NCBI GenBank assembly: GCA_036835375.1
Contig: DAITMB010000005.1
Coordinates: forward strand, 1 to 64,000
Reading direction: 5' to 3'
DNA from: JANQTF01 sp036835375
GTDB taxonomy: Bacteria > Bacteroidota > Bacteroidia > J057
Length of the DNA stretch: 64,000 bases
Shown one piece after another: positions 9,596 to 19,109 of the stretch. The notes beneath the pieces were generated by a model that ran no database searches, was not told where the DNA came from, and saw nothing but the letters and a program-made list of their open reading frames with translations. A program made the position numbers and the translations under genes. Position 1 is the first letter of the stretch; every line of letters starts with the position of its first letter.

Positions 9596-12500
9596 CTACA
9601 TCCGAATGACTTTGCCCCTCACTTCGATCACTTCACTTCCGTAAAGAAATCTTACGACATAGTAATAGATCCCGGGTGCAAGAGATAACACATCTAAGGC
9701 AGGTGCCTCTTCTCCCTCGTGGCGCCAGGTTTTTTCCACCAGTTTCTGCCAGTTTGAGTTGTAGATGCTCGCGTGAACTGGTTCACCTGCTTCAGTTTCT
9801 ATTTTGAATCGCACCTCGCCGGGAGAAGGATTTGGATAGGCTGTCACCAGCTTGGCCAAATCAAACTCTATCATCAAAGTATCACTGGTCCCAAGGATGG
9901 GGAGGTCGTGGCTGAGCCTGAGAGAATATTCGGCACGTCCGCGCAGCGGAAACTGATCGATGAAAGTATAAAGTTGAGGTATCCAACTATTTTCCATTGA
10001 GCTGACAGTTCCCACTACCTCAAAGTCTTTTTGACCGAACTCGCGCCGCAAGACTTGATATTCTCCAGCGCCTAATTCTTTCGGTGTCCTCCAATCCAGC
10101 CGAATGACCCCACGATCTTGCTCCAAAGAAGTGATCTCTATCACTGGCGGGTAGGTAGGCCCATAACCTTGACCATCGCCACTGATACCAAAGCCCAACC
10201 CATCCCACTGAGAAAGCGAGAATTCTGCTGCGAAATAGTTTCCAAAATCCTCCATTTGCCAAGATACAGATCCTGTAGCCAGAGAGGAAGAAGCAAACTC
10301 TCCCCAATCCGAAGCCCCAATCCCCTCATGACCTGCTTGCGGATCAGGATTTACCCCGATTCTAAAGACAGTGACTGGCGGTGTGTTGCCAGAGAAATTA
10401 CCTGCCTGCGCCTTGAGGTCATCTAAATCAGTCTGATCAAAGTATATGCGGACTCGCACTGAATCGGCTATTTTTCCTGGCGCTTCCAGTGACCAATATC
10501 GACCTGCCACATACCAGCCCTGTTCGTTTCTAACATAGGCAGCATCGGACATATCATGACCGCCTTTCCCGTAGTTGGCCGTCACAGCCATCGACACTTT
10601 CTCTGCTTGGAGGTTGGTTATTAAGGCACTGTCCAGACCAAAGGCTGAGAACAAGAGGACATCTTCTGCTGTGGTCGGAGTCGAACCTGCATATTTCCAG
10701 AAGTGTACCCAACCATCAGGCGAGAGGCAAGCGGTATCGGCCCGGTATAGCCCAGCCATAGCAGGAATGGCGGTAGGGAGCAGGCAGGCGTCGGAAGCAT
10801 CGACGCAGAGGTTGTCCAGATAAAAATTCTGGCTGTATTCTGCCTCCAATTCTACTTCAACAATCACCCGAATGATGTCTCCGGTAAACTTACGAAGTGA
10901 AATCTCGTGATAGTTCCACTCCCCACAACCCGAAGGTTCCCAACCAACGATCGTGGGATTGGATCCTGTCTGAGAAGACTCGAGATCTGCTCCAGCACGC
11001 TCATACACTAGCTCAGGAGCCTCGCCACAACTTGGCAATACCCACACTTTCATTCCCAGTCCTTTCCCCAACAGCCCTTGCTTGTAAGCGCTGTAAAAGG
11101 AGAAAGTCGCTTGATTGAATCCTCTCAAATCAATTGGCTGGCTATACACAGCGTCCTTGGTGCCTTCCTTGTTGGCCACAGTTCCCTGACTCCACAAGCC
11201 GCTGCTGTTGTAGCGCAGCACAGATTTTCCGGTAACTGGCTCACACTTATCATAAGGAAAAAAGTCAAATCCCACGATGCCATCCCAGTCGATTTGATCA
11301 AACAACTCCTGGCCTTGCTCCAAATCTTCGCAGAAGGGGAAATCTGATATCGGGGTTGCAGAGGGAAATCGGAAGAAAAACAGTCGTTGTCGATTGTCTG
11401 ATTCATCGTCGTCAAACCCGCCACCATTGAGAGATAGAATCTCGACTCGCCAGCTATGCTTGCCCACAGGCAGTACTTTGGCTGGCAACTGGATAGCGAT
11501 AGTGTCTCCCGGCTGTATATTTCCGGTCCAAGTCCACAAATTCTCAGGGTAGGCATCTACTCGCTGCGAAAACTGAATGTTTGTCACCGGCTGGTCACCA
11601 CTGTTATACACTTGAATACTTGGCGCGATAGAGGAGTCGCAAGTATAAACGGGTGGCTTGATCCAATTGCCAAAGCCAATATTTTCCGTGTTGCTGACAC
11701 AAGCTGAACCGCCGAGCAGACTGAATCTTGCGTTGATCAGCGCAAACCTCATTCTCACCTTTTGCATAGGGGTGAAAGAGTTTCGACAGGCCGCAGCACC
11801 ATCGTCCATGAAGTTCTCATAGAGATCTTCGACATCCGTAGTGAATGGATTGTTGGCGGTGGTATCGTCGGCATCGCTGCTGCAAGAGTTCATGGTCTCC
11901 CCTGCAAGACAATTCACCCCTTGGCGACTGGCATCGGGTGGCGTGTCACAAATGGCGTCACCGTTGGTGAGACAATTTCCGTTTTCGCATGGACTTGGAG
12001 AGACAGATGGCTGGTAATACGTATTGAACAGCCCCATATAGTGCCCAGCCTCGTGAATGAGTTCGGTAGCTTTCTGAGGCGTAGTTCCGAAAAATTCTCT
12101 CTCTATGACAATGCCATCTTGAGGGGTGCCGTGAGCCCCAGGCAAGAGGCTGTATCCATTGATAAGACAGCCGTCGAGGGTAGAGGTGCAAATGTTGTTG
12201 ACCACCCAGATATTGAGGTAGTATCTGGTATCCCAGCGCGACAAATTTTTCAGACAAACGTCTTGATTACCAGTCCCGGCAGGACACGGGTCGTTCAAAT
12301 ACAAATTGCTCAACGATGTAGGCACGCGGGTGATCCCATTTGTAGGCTGGCCATATGGATCTACCTGAGCAAGGCAAAATTCGATACTCACATCTGCCGC
12401 AGGTACATTGGCATTGCTGAGTTGTGGGTCACCGGCAAAGGCGCCCGCATTGCGAAACGCTTGATTGAGGTGTGAGATCGCCTTCTCTACTTGCTGATCG

Positions 12501-12820
12501 GTCAAATTAGAACTGTTAGCCAGTGGCTGATCATCTTCAGGTAGGTGCATCACATGCACCACCACAGGGATCACATACACGCTTCGCTCTCCATGAGGAA
12601 CTTGCCCATTGAGTCCTGACATGTACCGATACACAGCATTCTCAAAAGCCTCGGACTGAAGACGATATTGCTGATCGCTGAGAAGCGTTTGCTTATGGAA
12701 GTCGAAGTCCAGCCCAGCTTGGCCATAGAGAGATACACTTCCCCAACTTGCTGCAAGCAGCAGTAAAGAAAGGCTCATCCCAAAGCCTCTAACACGAATT
12801 TTGTAAACCTTCTTCAACAT
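9596..12820 (-). CDS. M43-like (pappalysin/cytophagalysin) metalloprotease, type A T9SS cargo
   Basis: About 1,074 residues. ATG 12820 is preceded by a rare good ribosome site (AGGAGG, 4 bases away) and starts a signal peptide (MLKKVYKIRVRGFGMSLSLL...). The catalytic domain has HEAGHYMGLFNTY; family members normally have HExxHxxGxxH, so the third zinc-ligand position is Asn here (codon 12023-12025). A Met-turn-like segment (ENFMDDGAAACRNSFTP) follows. The middle holds jelly-roll or adhesive modules. The C-terminus is a type A sorting domain (VTAYPNPSPGEVRFKIE...APGIYYYVVRF). Likely exported to the surface or medium. It may act on an extracellular protein, or be catalytically weakened by the substitution. 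Confidence 0.85.
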   Translation of the reverse strand: MLKKVYKIRVRGFGMSLSLLLLAASWGSVSLYGQAGLDFDFHKQTLLSDQQYRLQSEAFENAVYRYMSGLNGQVPHGERSVYVIPVVVHVMHLPEDDQPLANSSNLTDQQVEKAISHLNQAFRNAGAFAGDPQLSNANVPAADVSIEFCLAQVDPYGQPTNGITRVPTSLSNLYLNDPCPAGTGNQDVCLKNLSRWDTRYYLNIWVVNNICTSTLDGCLINGYSLLPGAHGTPQDGIVIEREFFGTTPQKATELIHEAGHYMGLFNTYYQPSVSPSPCENGNCLTNGDAICDTPPDASRQGVNCLAGETMNSCSSDADDTTANNPFTTDVEDLYENFMDDGAAACRNSFTPMQKVRMRFALINARFSLLGGSACVSNTENIGFGNWIKPPVYTCDSSIAPSIQVYNSGDQPVTNIQFSQRVDAYPENLWTWTGNIQPGDTIAIQLPAKVLPVGKHSWRVEILSLNGGGFDDDESDNRQRLFFFRFPSATPISDFPFCEDLEQGQELFDQIDWDGIVGFDFFPYDKCEPVTGKSVLRYNSSGLWSQGTVANKEGTKDAVYSQPIDLRGFNQATFSFYSAYKQGLLGKGLGMKVWVLPSCGEAPELVYERAGADLESSQTGSNPTIVGWEPSGCGEWNYHEISLRKFTGDIIRVIVEVELEAEYSQNFYLDNLCVDASDACLLPTAIPAMAGLYRADTACLSPDGWVHFWKYAGSTPTTAEDVLLFSAFGLDSALITNLQAEKVSMAVTANYGKGGHDMSDAAYVRNEQGWYVAGRYWSLEAPGKIADSVRVRIYFDQTDLDDLKAQAGNFSGNTPPVTVFRIGVNPDPQAGHEGIGASDWGEFASSSLATGSVSWQMEDFGNYFAAEFSLSQWDGLGFGISGDGQGYGPTYPPVIEITSLEQDRGVIRLDWRTPKELGAGEYQVLRREFGQKDFEVVGTVSSMENSWIPQLYTFIDQFPLRGRAEYSLRLSHDLPILGTSDTLMIEFDLAKLVTAYPNPSPGEVRFKIETEAGEPVHASIYNSNWQKLVEKTWRHEGEEAPALDVLSLAPGIYYYVVRFLYGSEVIEVRGKVIRM

Positions 12821-13808
12821 TCTGCCTCCTGTAATAAACGGTGCAACAACCCTGGGGGGAATCACAAAGAGCAGGTATGATGTTTGGAGCAGAAGACCTC
12901 TAAACATGAGAATAATCCACTGAGCAGGGAAATTCGGCTTTGGTCAAATTATTTCGCCCTTTCCGATCCTTCACCGCGTGAAATATTATCTTCATGAATC
13001 AGATCAAAAACCGGGCCGATGTAGAAAGCCTGAAAGAAAATCGAAATCTTTTTTGGACTTGTGGGACGCAGGCTCCCCGAAAGCAGGAAAATATAGGCTT
13101 AGGGCCCTTCCAGGAAGGGTTTGCTTAGAAAACAAGTACGTTTGTATTGTTAAGACTTATGGAAGACAGTACAGGAGAAGATGCTAGTATTTCGGCTGAA
13201 AGCTTCAGCGCATCCTTCTTAGCAAAAAGAAAATGACTGTTTCCGCAAAAGAAAAAAGGATCTACTAAATCACGCTAACCTGGTATCACCGCTGAAAAAA
13301 AAACGAGTCGAATCGTCGATTCTTCATTAACCCTTTGGCAAAATATGGCCATACAAAAAGGGACAGCCCACATTGGAGCCATCCCTACAGCACAACCATG
13401 AAAACACAACTCTTATACTAAGCAGCCCGTACAAAGCACATTAGCTGCAAGCGTGATTCTTTATTAATTCAATATTAATGTCTCTCACACAATTATCCAA
13501 ATCCTATTTGAATTTTTTGATAAGATTTTATAAAATTCTTTCACATCAAGGGTAAGACGAGTGCCTGTCTTTTGCACGGTGGCCCATCCTAGCTCACAAA
13601 ATAAACGGATGATTAGCTACGTCTGCTTCTTCATCGCTAAACCAACGTATCCTTAACACACAGATCCATTCACACGCAGTCACTTGCTGGTTTGCATTGT
13701 AGAATGAATTTTCCTTATAGAGGAAGGAAGAGTCGCGCCACTAAAGTTCCCCCTCGTTTCCAAAGTCTCTTGTAAATTGAGAAACTAAATCTACCATCTT
13801 TCTCTTGT
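12821..13808. other. Long intergenic region, nearly 1 kb
   Basis: AT-rich, with no frame showing convincing coding character. It contains a small perfect palindrome (CCCTTCCAGGAAGGG, 13105-13119) with too short a loop for a terminator. I recognise no tRNA, small RNA family or repeat. It probably includes promoters for the protease (minus) and the GroES-like gene (plus). Confidence 0.4.
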
Positions 13809-14186
13809 ATGAATCCTAGCGAAGGAATTAATCTCGACAAACTCATCATCATAGGAGACCGAATTCTGATTCGGCCTCGGAATATCCAGGATCGCACCGA
13901 AAGTGGCCTCTTTTTGCCGCAAGGGGTACTGGAGAAGGAGAAAATCCAGAGCGGCTTTGTAATGAAAGTTGGCCCTGGCTATCCACTTCCCATGCCAACG
14001 GAAGACGAACCATGGAAAGATCAGTCTGACACGACGAAGTACATTCCCCTTCAGGCGCGCTCGGGTGACCTCGCCATATTCCTCCAAAAAAGTGCCTACG
14101 ACGTCGTTTATCAAGGGCAGAAATTCTTCATTGTTCCTCAGCACGCCATCCTGATGTTGGAGCGAGATGAAGAGTTATTTGACTGA
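13809..14186 (+). CDS. GroES-like (Cpn10 fold) co-chaperone family protein
   Basis: 125 residues with a Cpn10 pattern: GDRILIRPRNIQDRTESGLFLP at the N-terminus (compare the GroES start DRVLVKP...KTAGGIVLP), then VMKVGPGY and a C-terminal VVYQGQKFFIVPQHAILML segment resembling the GroES end. It is longer than GroES because of an insertion around PMPTEDEPWKDQSDTTKY. No groEL is next to it, so it is a stand-alone paralogue rather than the canonical groES. Similar divergent members occur in Bacteroidota; their role is not known to me. Confidence 0.75.
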   Translation: MNPSEGINLDKLIIIGDRILIRPRNIQDRTESGLFLPQGVLEKEKIQSGFVMKVGPGYPLPMPTEDEPWKDQSDTTKYIPLQARSGDLAIFLQKSAYDVVYQGQKFFIVPQHAILMLERDEELFD

Positions 14187-14294
14187 ACAAAGGTAATACC
14201 ACGGCCCCTTTCGGTTGTGCTTGGAATCAAGTCCAAAAAATATTTGCTACTTTTTTTGGCTTTTTGTTCTAACTTTTTTATACTTGTAGCCGTA

Positions 14295-15092
14295 ATGCGT
14301 GTTATCCAGTTCGGTATCATTGTCTGGATTGTTGGATTGGGAAGTTGTGCCAATCAAAACAGCAACTCTGTTTCCACCCACACAACATCCACTCAAGCTC
14401 CTGAGGTAATCCTCTACACTCAATTGGGAAACATCTCTCTTGCATTGTATGAAGACACCCCCATTCATCGGAAAAATTTCTTAGAACTCACTCAAGAAGG
14501 ATTCTTTGACAGCCTTACTTTCTCTCGCGTGATCCACAACTTTGTGGTGCAAGCAGGCGATCCAAGGTCCAGACATGGCACATGGAAAGACACAGTCATG
14601 GGACCAGGCTATGAATTAGCGGCAGAGCTGACTGAACATCACGTGCATGTCCGTGGTGCTCTCGCAATGGCCAGAAGACCCGACGACGTAAATCCAGACC
14701 AACGTTCTTCGGGAAGTCAGTTTTACCTCGTGACGGGAAAAAAGGCCAGCAAATCTCTTTTGGACAGCATGGAGACAATTGCTAGTAACAAGCGAAAAGG
14801 TCGATCTTTTCTTGAATTTGATGAGGCTGTCAGTACAGGTCAATTTGAAGGGAATTATGCCGACTATCTCGCTCAACACCCAGTGGATGATTTTCGCTAC
14901 GCTCCTGAACAAAGAGCGCGCTATTTGGAAGTTGGAGGCGCTCCGTTTCTGGATTTCACCTACACGGTATTCGGAGAAGTGGTGGAAGGAATGGATATTG
15001 TCATGAGGATTTCCCGTCAACCTGCCCAAGAAGGAGGCCAACTGCTCCAAGACATTCGAATCGACTCCGTCCGAATTGTCACTAAGGAGTAG
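14295..15092 (+). CDS. Cyclophilin-type peptidyl-prolyl isomerase lipoprotein
   Basis: ATG 14295 gives a 20-residue lipoprotein signal ending in the lipobox LGSC, so this start is preferred to a GTG at 14217. The isomerase domain has ILYTQLGNISLALYEDTPIHRKNF, FSRVIHNFVVQAGDP (carrying the catalytic Arg) and GSQFYLVTGKK. A large insertion between about residues 160 and 230 separates the last strands (FTYTVFGEVVEGMDIV). Probably acts in the periplasm in folding of exported proteins. It lies directly upstream of recA in the same direction, but the 140-bp spacer and an inverted repeat suggest separate transcription. Confidence 0.87.
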   Translation: MRVIQFGIIVWIVGLGSCANQNSNSVSTHTTSTQAPEVILYTQLGNISLALYEDTPIHRKNFLELTQEGFFDSLTFSRVIHNFVVQAGDPRSRHGTWKDTVMGPGYELAAELTEHHVHVRGALAMARRPDDVNPDQRSSGSQFYLVTGKKASKSLLDSMETIASNKRKGRSFLEFDEAVSTGQFEGNYADYLAQHPVDDFRYAPEQRARYLEVGGAPFLDFTYTVFGEVVEGMDIVMRISRQPAQEGGQLLQDIRIDSVRIVTKE

Positions 15093-15126
15093 TTTGGTGT
15101 TTTGCAACTTTCCCTTTTGTCGAAAT

Positions 15127-15152
15127 ATTTCTGTAATTTCCTACACAGAAAT
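15127..15152. repeat. Inverted repeat upstream of recA
   Basis: Perfect 8-bp arms (ATTTCTGT at 15127-15134 and ACAGAAAT at 15145-15152) with a 10-base centre, 80 bp before the recA start. It could be a regulator site or the end of the cyclophilin transcript; no T-run follows. Confidence 0.4.
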
Positions 15153-15232
15153 CTGGTTAAATTTCACTTACGTCAACATTCGCCCAGTTCATTCCAGATC
15201 ACGCAAACAACTCGAACCATAATCAATGTATC

Positions 15233-16276
15233 ATGAGTCAAGATCTTCGCATTGAAAAATTAAAATCGCTTCAACTCACGGTTGACAAACTTGAAAAAAC
15301 CTACGGAAAAGGGATCGTGATGAAGCTCAGCGACAATGCTGTCGTGGACGTACCTGCCCTTCCTACAGGTTCCCTATCGCTAGACATTGCTCTTGGGATC
15401 GGAGGCATTCCACGAGGCAGGATCATCGAGATTTATGGTCCTGAGTCTTCTGGAAAGACGACCTTGGCTATGCACATGATCGCAGAAGCACAAAAGAAAG
15501 GCGGTCTCGCGGCGTTCATTGACGCTGAGCACGCCTTTGATCGGGGATACGCTGAAAAGCTAGGGATTGACACTGAAAATCTCTATGTATCACAGCCAGA
15601 TTTCGGAGAGCAAGCCCTCGAAATCACAGAAACCCTGATTCGTTCTGCCGCGATTGACATCATTGTCATTGATTCGGTAGCCGCCCTGACACCCAAGGCC
15701 GAAATCGAGGGAGAAATGGGGGATTCAAAAATGGGATTACAAGCGAGGTTGATGTCGCAAGCACTGAGAAAGCTGACAGCAGCCATCTCAAAAACAAACT
15801 GTGTCTGTATTTTTATCAACCAGCTCCGTGAAAAAATCGGGGTCATGTTTGGAAATCCAGAGACCACGACCGGGGGAAATGCACTCAAGTTCTATGCTTC
15901 AGTTCGTCTCGACATTCGGAGAATGGCCCAAATCAAAGAAGGGACTGAGACAATTGGAAACCGGGTAAAGGTGAAAGTTGTCAAAAACAAAGTGTCGCCG
16001 CCGTTTCGGATCGCGGAATTCGACATCATCTTTGGCCAAGGGATTTCGCATGAAGGCGAAGTGCTGGATCTTGCCGTAGAGCTGGACATTGTCAACAAGT
16101 CTGGTTCTTGGTTTAGCTACGCTGGCAATCGCTTAGGACAAGGCCGCGATAACGTCAAAACCGTGTTGGCAGATAACCCAGAGCTGTTGGAGCAGATCCA
16201 ACTCAAAGTATTTGAGTCTAAAGGGATATTAAAAGGTGCGCCGGAGAGTGAGTTGATGGTGACAGAAGAGGATTGA
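15233..16276 (+). CDS. recA: Recombinase RecA
   Basis: 347 residues, standard length. Walker A is GPESSGKTT, Walker B is IIVIDSVAAL, and the L1/L2 DNA-binding loops are clear (GEMGDSKMGLQARLMSQALRKL and NQLREKIGVMFGNPETTTGGNALKFY). RecA forms filaments on single-stranded DNA, drives strand exchange and, where LexA is present, triggers its self-cleavage. The start MSQDLRIEKLKSLQLTVDKLEKTYGKG matches the family. The acidic C-terminal tail is short (MVTEED). Confidence 0.98.
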   Translation: MSQDLRIEKLKSLQLTVDKLEKTYGKGIVMKLSDNAVVDVPALPTGSLSLDIALGIGGIPRGRIIEIYGPESSGKTTLAMHMIAEAQKKGGLAAFIDAEHAFDRGYAEKLGIDTENLYVSQPDFGEQALEITETLIRSAAIDIIVIDSVAALTPKAEIEGEMGDSKMGLQARLMSQALRKLTAAISKTNCVCIFINQLREKIGVMFGNPETTTGGNALKFYASVRLDIRRMAQIKEGTETIGNRVKVKVVKNKVSPPFRIAEFDIIFGQGISHEGEVLDLAVELDIVNKSGSWFSYAGNRLGQGRDNVKTVLADNPELLEQIQLKVFESKGILKGAPESELMVTEED

Positions 16277-16777
16277 TCGACCATTTATCGGCCATTTACC
16301 TGAGTCACCTATCCACTGGTTGCAAGATTGACCGGTCTCAAGGCTAACCATCCCATCATCAGGGTCAGGGATACTCCTGGCCCTGCCTCTAAGGAAATGA
16401 TTTCCTCGCCCGTGACGATTTCGATCGCTACAACATTTAACGATTGGTGGTGGACTGCCTTTTGATATTGCGCTAACCTCAAAGACATATGCTCGCTGAA
16501 CTACGTGACGCAAGCACCAAAATCGCCAAACACCTATTTGTTTCTAAACTACAATGACTTAATCTCGGATGTAGGCCAAGGCGAGCTGGTTAGCACTTCC
16601 CTTCTATAAAAGCTAGCGCTAATGCCAAACTTCGAGGCAATATTTCCTTGGATTGATTCCCGCATACACTTTGCAACTCCACGAAAAACATTGCCTATTA
16701 TCCTCGAAACTTGCTTCAAGGGCTTCTGAGAGTAACATTACCAGTGTCATTTGATTCATTGATCAAGGTCAAACCCC
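16277..16777. other. Intergenic between recA and dinB
   Basis: 500 bp with no supported gene. Apart from the hairpin listed separately I see no repeat, RNA gene or clear promoter match. Confidence 0.4.
16360..16385 (+). terminator. Hairpin downstream of recA
   Basis: A 10-bp stem (CAGGGTCAGG with CCTGGCCCTG, one G-U pair) and 6-base loop, starting 84 bases after the recA stop. No T-run follows, so termination here is only possible. Confidence 0.4.
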
Positions 16778-17851
16778 GTGTCTCCTCATCGTAAGATCAT
16801 TCATGTTGACATGGACGCCTTCTTCGCCTCCGTTGAACAACGGGACGACCCTGATTTGCGCGGGAAGCCCGTCGCAGTCGGTGGAGCGGGAGGACGCGGA
16901 GTAGTGGCAGCCGCGAGCTACGAAGCACGAGCATTTGGTGTGTACAGTGCCATGCCCTCCAGAACTGCCTCTCGACTTTGCCCGCAATTAATTTTCGTCA
17001 AGCCCAAATTCGACCATTACCGGGAAGTATCGAATCAAATTCGCGATATTTTCTATTCCTACACCAATTTGGTTGAGCCTCTCTCCCTGGACGAAGCCTA
17101 TTTGGATGTGACCCACAACAAACAAGGGATAGATTCTGCGACGGCTGTGGCCCGTAAAATCAGGCAGGAAATCTTTGCAGAAACTCATCTCACGGCTTCT
17201 GCGGGAGTATCAATCAATAAGTTTCTAGCCAAAATCGCCTCTGGGCTTCACAAGCCAAATGGCTTAACCCTGATCTTGCCCGATCAAGCTGAACGATTTC
17301 TAGAACAACTTCCTATTGAGAAATTCTTCGGCATCGGTGCCAAAACCGCCGAAAAAATGCGCAGCATGGGCATCTTCACAGGCGCTGACTTGAAAGCACA
17401 TAGCGAATTGGAACTAGCACGAAGGTTTGGGAAGAGTGGTCGGCACTATTATCACATGGTCCGTGCGCTTGATGACCGCCCCGTGGTGCCAGACCGGATT
17501 CGAAAATCTGTCGGGGCAGAGCGTACCTTCTCCGAAGACCTCGCTGACGAGGGAAGCATGATCCATGCGCTCGAAAAAATTGCCATCGTGTTGTGCGATC
17601 GCTTAGCCAAAGCTAGCACAGCAGGGCGCACCATTACCCTCAAGATCAAATACTTAGACTTTAGTCAAACGACACGCAGCCGCAGTTTATCAAGATATGT
17701 CCACACATTGGAAGAGATTTTCCCAGTGATCCAAGAATTGCTGCATCTCCCGAACTTCCCTGAAAAACCCGTTCGCCTGTTAGGGATTTCATTGAGCAAT
17801 CTGGACCTCGAAGAACAGCCACACCCACTCCAGCTCGACTTAGAATTTTGA
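16778..17851 (+). CDS. dinB: DNA polymerase IV (Y-family)
   Basis: 357 residues starting at GTG 16778. The Y-family signature HVDMDAFFASVEQ is at the very N-terminus, PVAVGG...GVVAAASYEARAFGV follows, and the second catalytic block is SLDEAYLDVT. The little-finger region is recognisable (SVGAERTFSEDL). Error-prone translesion polymerase. The gene follows recA on the same strand with 500 bp between. A C-terminal beta-clamp binding peptide could be the final LQLDLEF, which resembles the QLxLxF consensus. Confidence 0.96.
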   Translation: MSPHRKIIHVDMDAFFASVEQRDDPDLRGKPVAVGGAGGRGVVAAASYEARAFGVYSAMPSRTASRLCPQLIFVKPKFDHYREVSNQIRDIFYSYTNLVEPLSLDEAYLDVTHNKQGIDSATAVARKIRQEIFAETHLTASAGVSINKFLAKIASGLHKPNGLTLILPDQAERFLEQLPIEKFFGIGAKTAEKMRSMGIFTGADLKAHSELELARRFGKSGRHYYHMVRALDDRPVVPDRIRKSVGAERTFSEDLADEGSMIHALEKIAIVLCDRLAKASTAGRTITLKIKYLDFSQTTRSRSLSRYVHTLEEIFPVIQELLHLPNFPEKPVRLLGISLSNLDLEEQPHPLQLDLEF

Positions 17852-17994
17852 GCTGCGCAAAACTATGCACCCCTTCAGTAGTATTCACGCAGAAGATAAT
17901 ATTCTCGTGGCACATCTAGCGATTGATCTACCCAATCGTGATATGAGCCATTCTGTAAATCCCGTATCTCTCAATTGCGAACCACCTGACGAGT

Positions 17995-18924
17995 ATGAGC
18001 CCCAAAAAGCGTCTTTTATACCACCGCTTTTACGAAGTCATTTTTTCTGAAAGCCGCAGAAATCACTACGAACACCTTATCGTCGCGATCGCGATAGGTA
18101 GCTTCGCGCTACACCTCTTGTTGATTGCCTTGGTGGACGTAGGCCTCCTGCAACTAGAAGGGGCTTCTGAACTACTTTCTAATCCTATCGCAGCGATCTA
18201 CACGCCTTTTTCCTTCATTCTGGTGTATGAGGTGTATCTGCTGGTATATTACCTCCCCAAATCCATCACGATTTACATCGGAAAACAGTATGAAATCATC
18301 ACGCTGATCCTGATTCGGCGAATTTTCAAAGACCTGTCTCAATTAGAACTGACGTCAGATTGGTTCTCTGTGAAAAACGATTTGCAATTTACCTATGATC
18401 TCTTAGCGACCATCATTCTATTTGGGCTGATTTATTTGTTCTATCGACTCAGCAGTGTCCAATCTGAAAGAAAACATCAGCAGCAACATACTATGTCTGC
18501 GACTACCAGCATCAAGATCGATCGATATATTAAAACCAAAACGATGATTGCGATGGCGCTGATTCCTGTTTTGGGATTGCTTGCTGTGTATAGCTTTGGC
18601 TCGTGGATTCACGACAACTTCATCTCGATCAGCCAGATGGTCACTTCCATCAAAAACGTGAACAATGTGTTTTTCGACGAATTTTTCACCATTCTCATAC
18701 TCACAGATGTCTTGCTGTTACTGATCTCATTTTTGCACATTGATAAATTTAGCAAAGTCATTCGCGACTCAGGCTTTATCATCTCGACCATTTTGATCAA
18801 GCTCTCTTTTGGGGTGGCCGGGCTGCTCAACACCGTGCTTATCGTGGTCGCTGTGCTGTTTGGGGTCGTCATTTTGGCGATTCACAACCAACACGAAAAA
18901 ATTCCAAGCACTTCTACGGATTAG
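17995..18924 (+). CDS. Polytopic membrane protein of unknown function
   Basis: 309 residues with about six to seven hydrophobic helices: near residues 28-50, 65-90, 133-151, 183-204, 228-248 and a long segment at 262-295. A striking stretch after the second helix (LLVYYLPKSITIYIGKQYEI, then ITLILIRRIFKDL) mixes hydrophobic and basic residues and may be an amphipathic or pore-lining element. I recognise no named family. It precedes the kinase-like gene on the same strand by 185 bp, with a terminator-like hairpin between, so cotranscription is uncertain. Confidence 0.7.
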   Translation: MSPKKRLLYHRFYEVIFSESRRNHYEHLIVAIAIGSFALHLLLIALVDVGLLQLEGASELLSNPIAAIYTPFSFILVYEVYLLVYYLPKSITIYIGKQYEIITLILIRRIFKDLSQLELTSDWFSVKNDLQFTYDLLATIILFGLIYLFYRLSSVQSERKHQQQHTMSATTSIKIDRYIKTKTMIAMALIPVLGLLAVYSFGSWIHDNFISISQMVTSIKNVNNVFFDEFFTILILTDVLLLLISFLHIDKFSKVIRDSGFIISTILIKLSFGVAGLLNTVLIVVAVLFGVVILAIHNQHEKIPSTSTD

Positions 18925-18933
18925 AAGTGCTTT
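18906..18933 (+). terminator. Terminator hairpin overlapping a stop codon
   Basis: A perfect 11-bp stem (AAGCACTTCTA at 18906-18916 with TAGAAGTGCTT at 18922-18932) around a 5-base loop. The right arm begins with the TAG stop of the membrane protein gene, so the last six codons form half the stem. A short T-run ends the structure. Confidence 0.6.
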
Positions 18934-19109
18934 CGACAAATCACAGATGGCCCTTGCTTACCCGTAATTGAAGCGAGTAGATCATTAAAAAGACAGCTTC
19001 TGCGATGAAGAGACCGATATGATGCGGATATTAGACTCGCTTACGGAGAGGCGAGGTAAATTTTTCGACCCCGACCCCTATCCTTCCGCCCATCGTTCAC
19101 CCCTGTCTC

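Noticed and set aside
13105..13119. Palindrome CCCTTCCAGGAAGGG
   Set aside because: A one-base centre cannot form a hairpin terminator and no T-run follows.
12978..13187. 69-codon plus-strand frame in the long intergenic region
   Set aside because: Lys/Arg-rich low-complexity translation without family resemblance; likely chance.
13159..13236. 25-codon frame beginning MEDSTGEDAS
   Set aside because: Plausible composition but no ribosome site, conservation evidence or neighbour to support it.
14255..14286. TTTG-N20-TATACTTG resembling a promoter for the cyclophilin gene
   Set aside because: It would put the transcript start about five bases from the ATG and has a mismatch in the -7 element.
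16229..16513. 94-codon minus-strand frame after recA
   Set aside because: Overlaps the recA 3' end and the hairpin and has no coding features.
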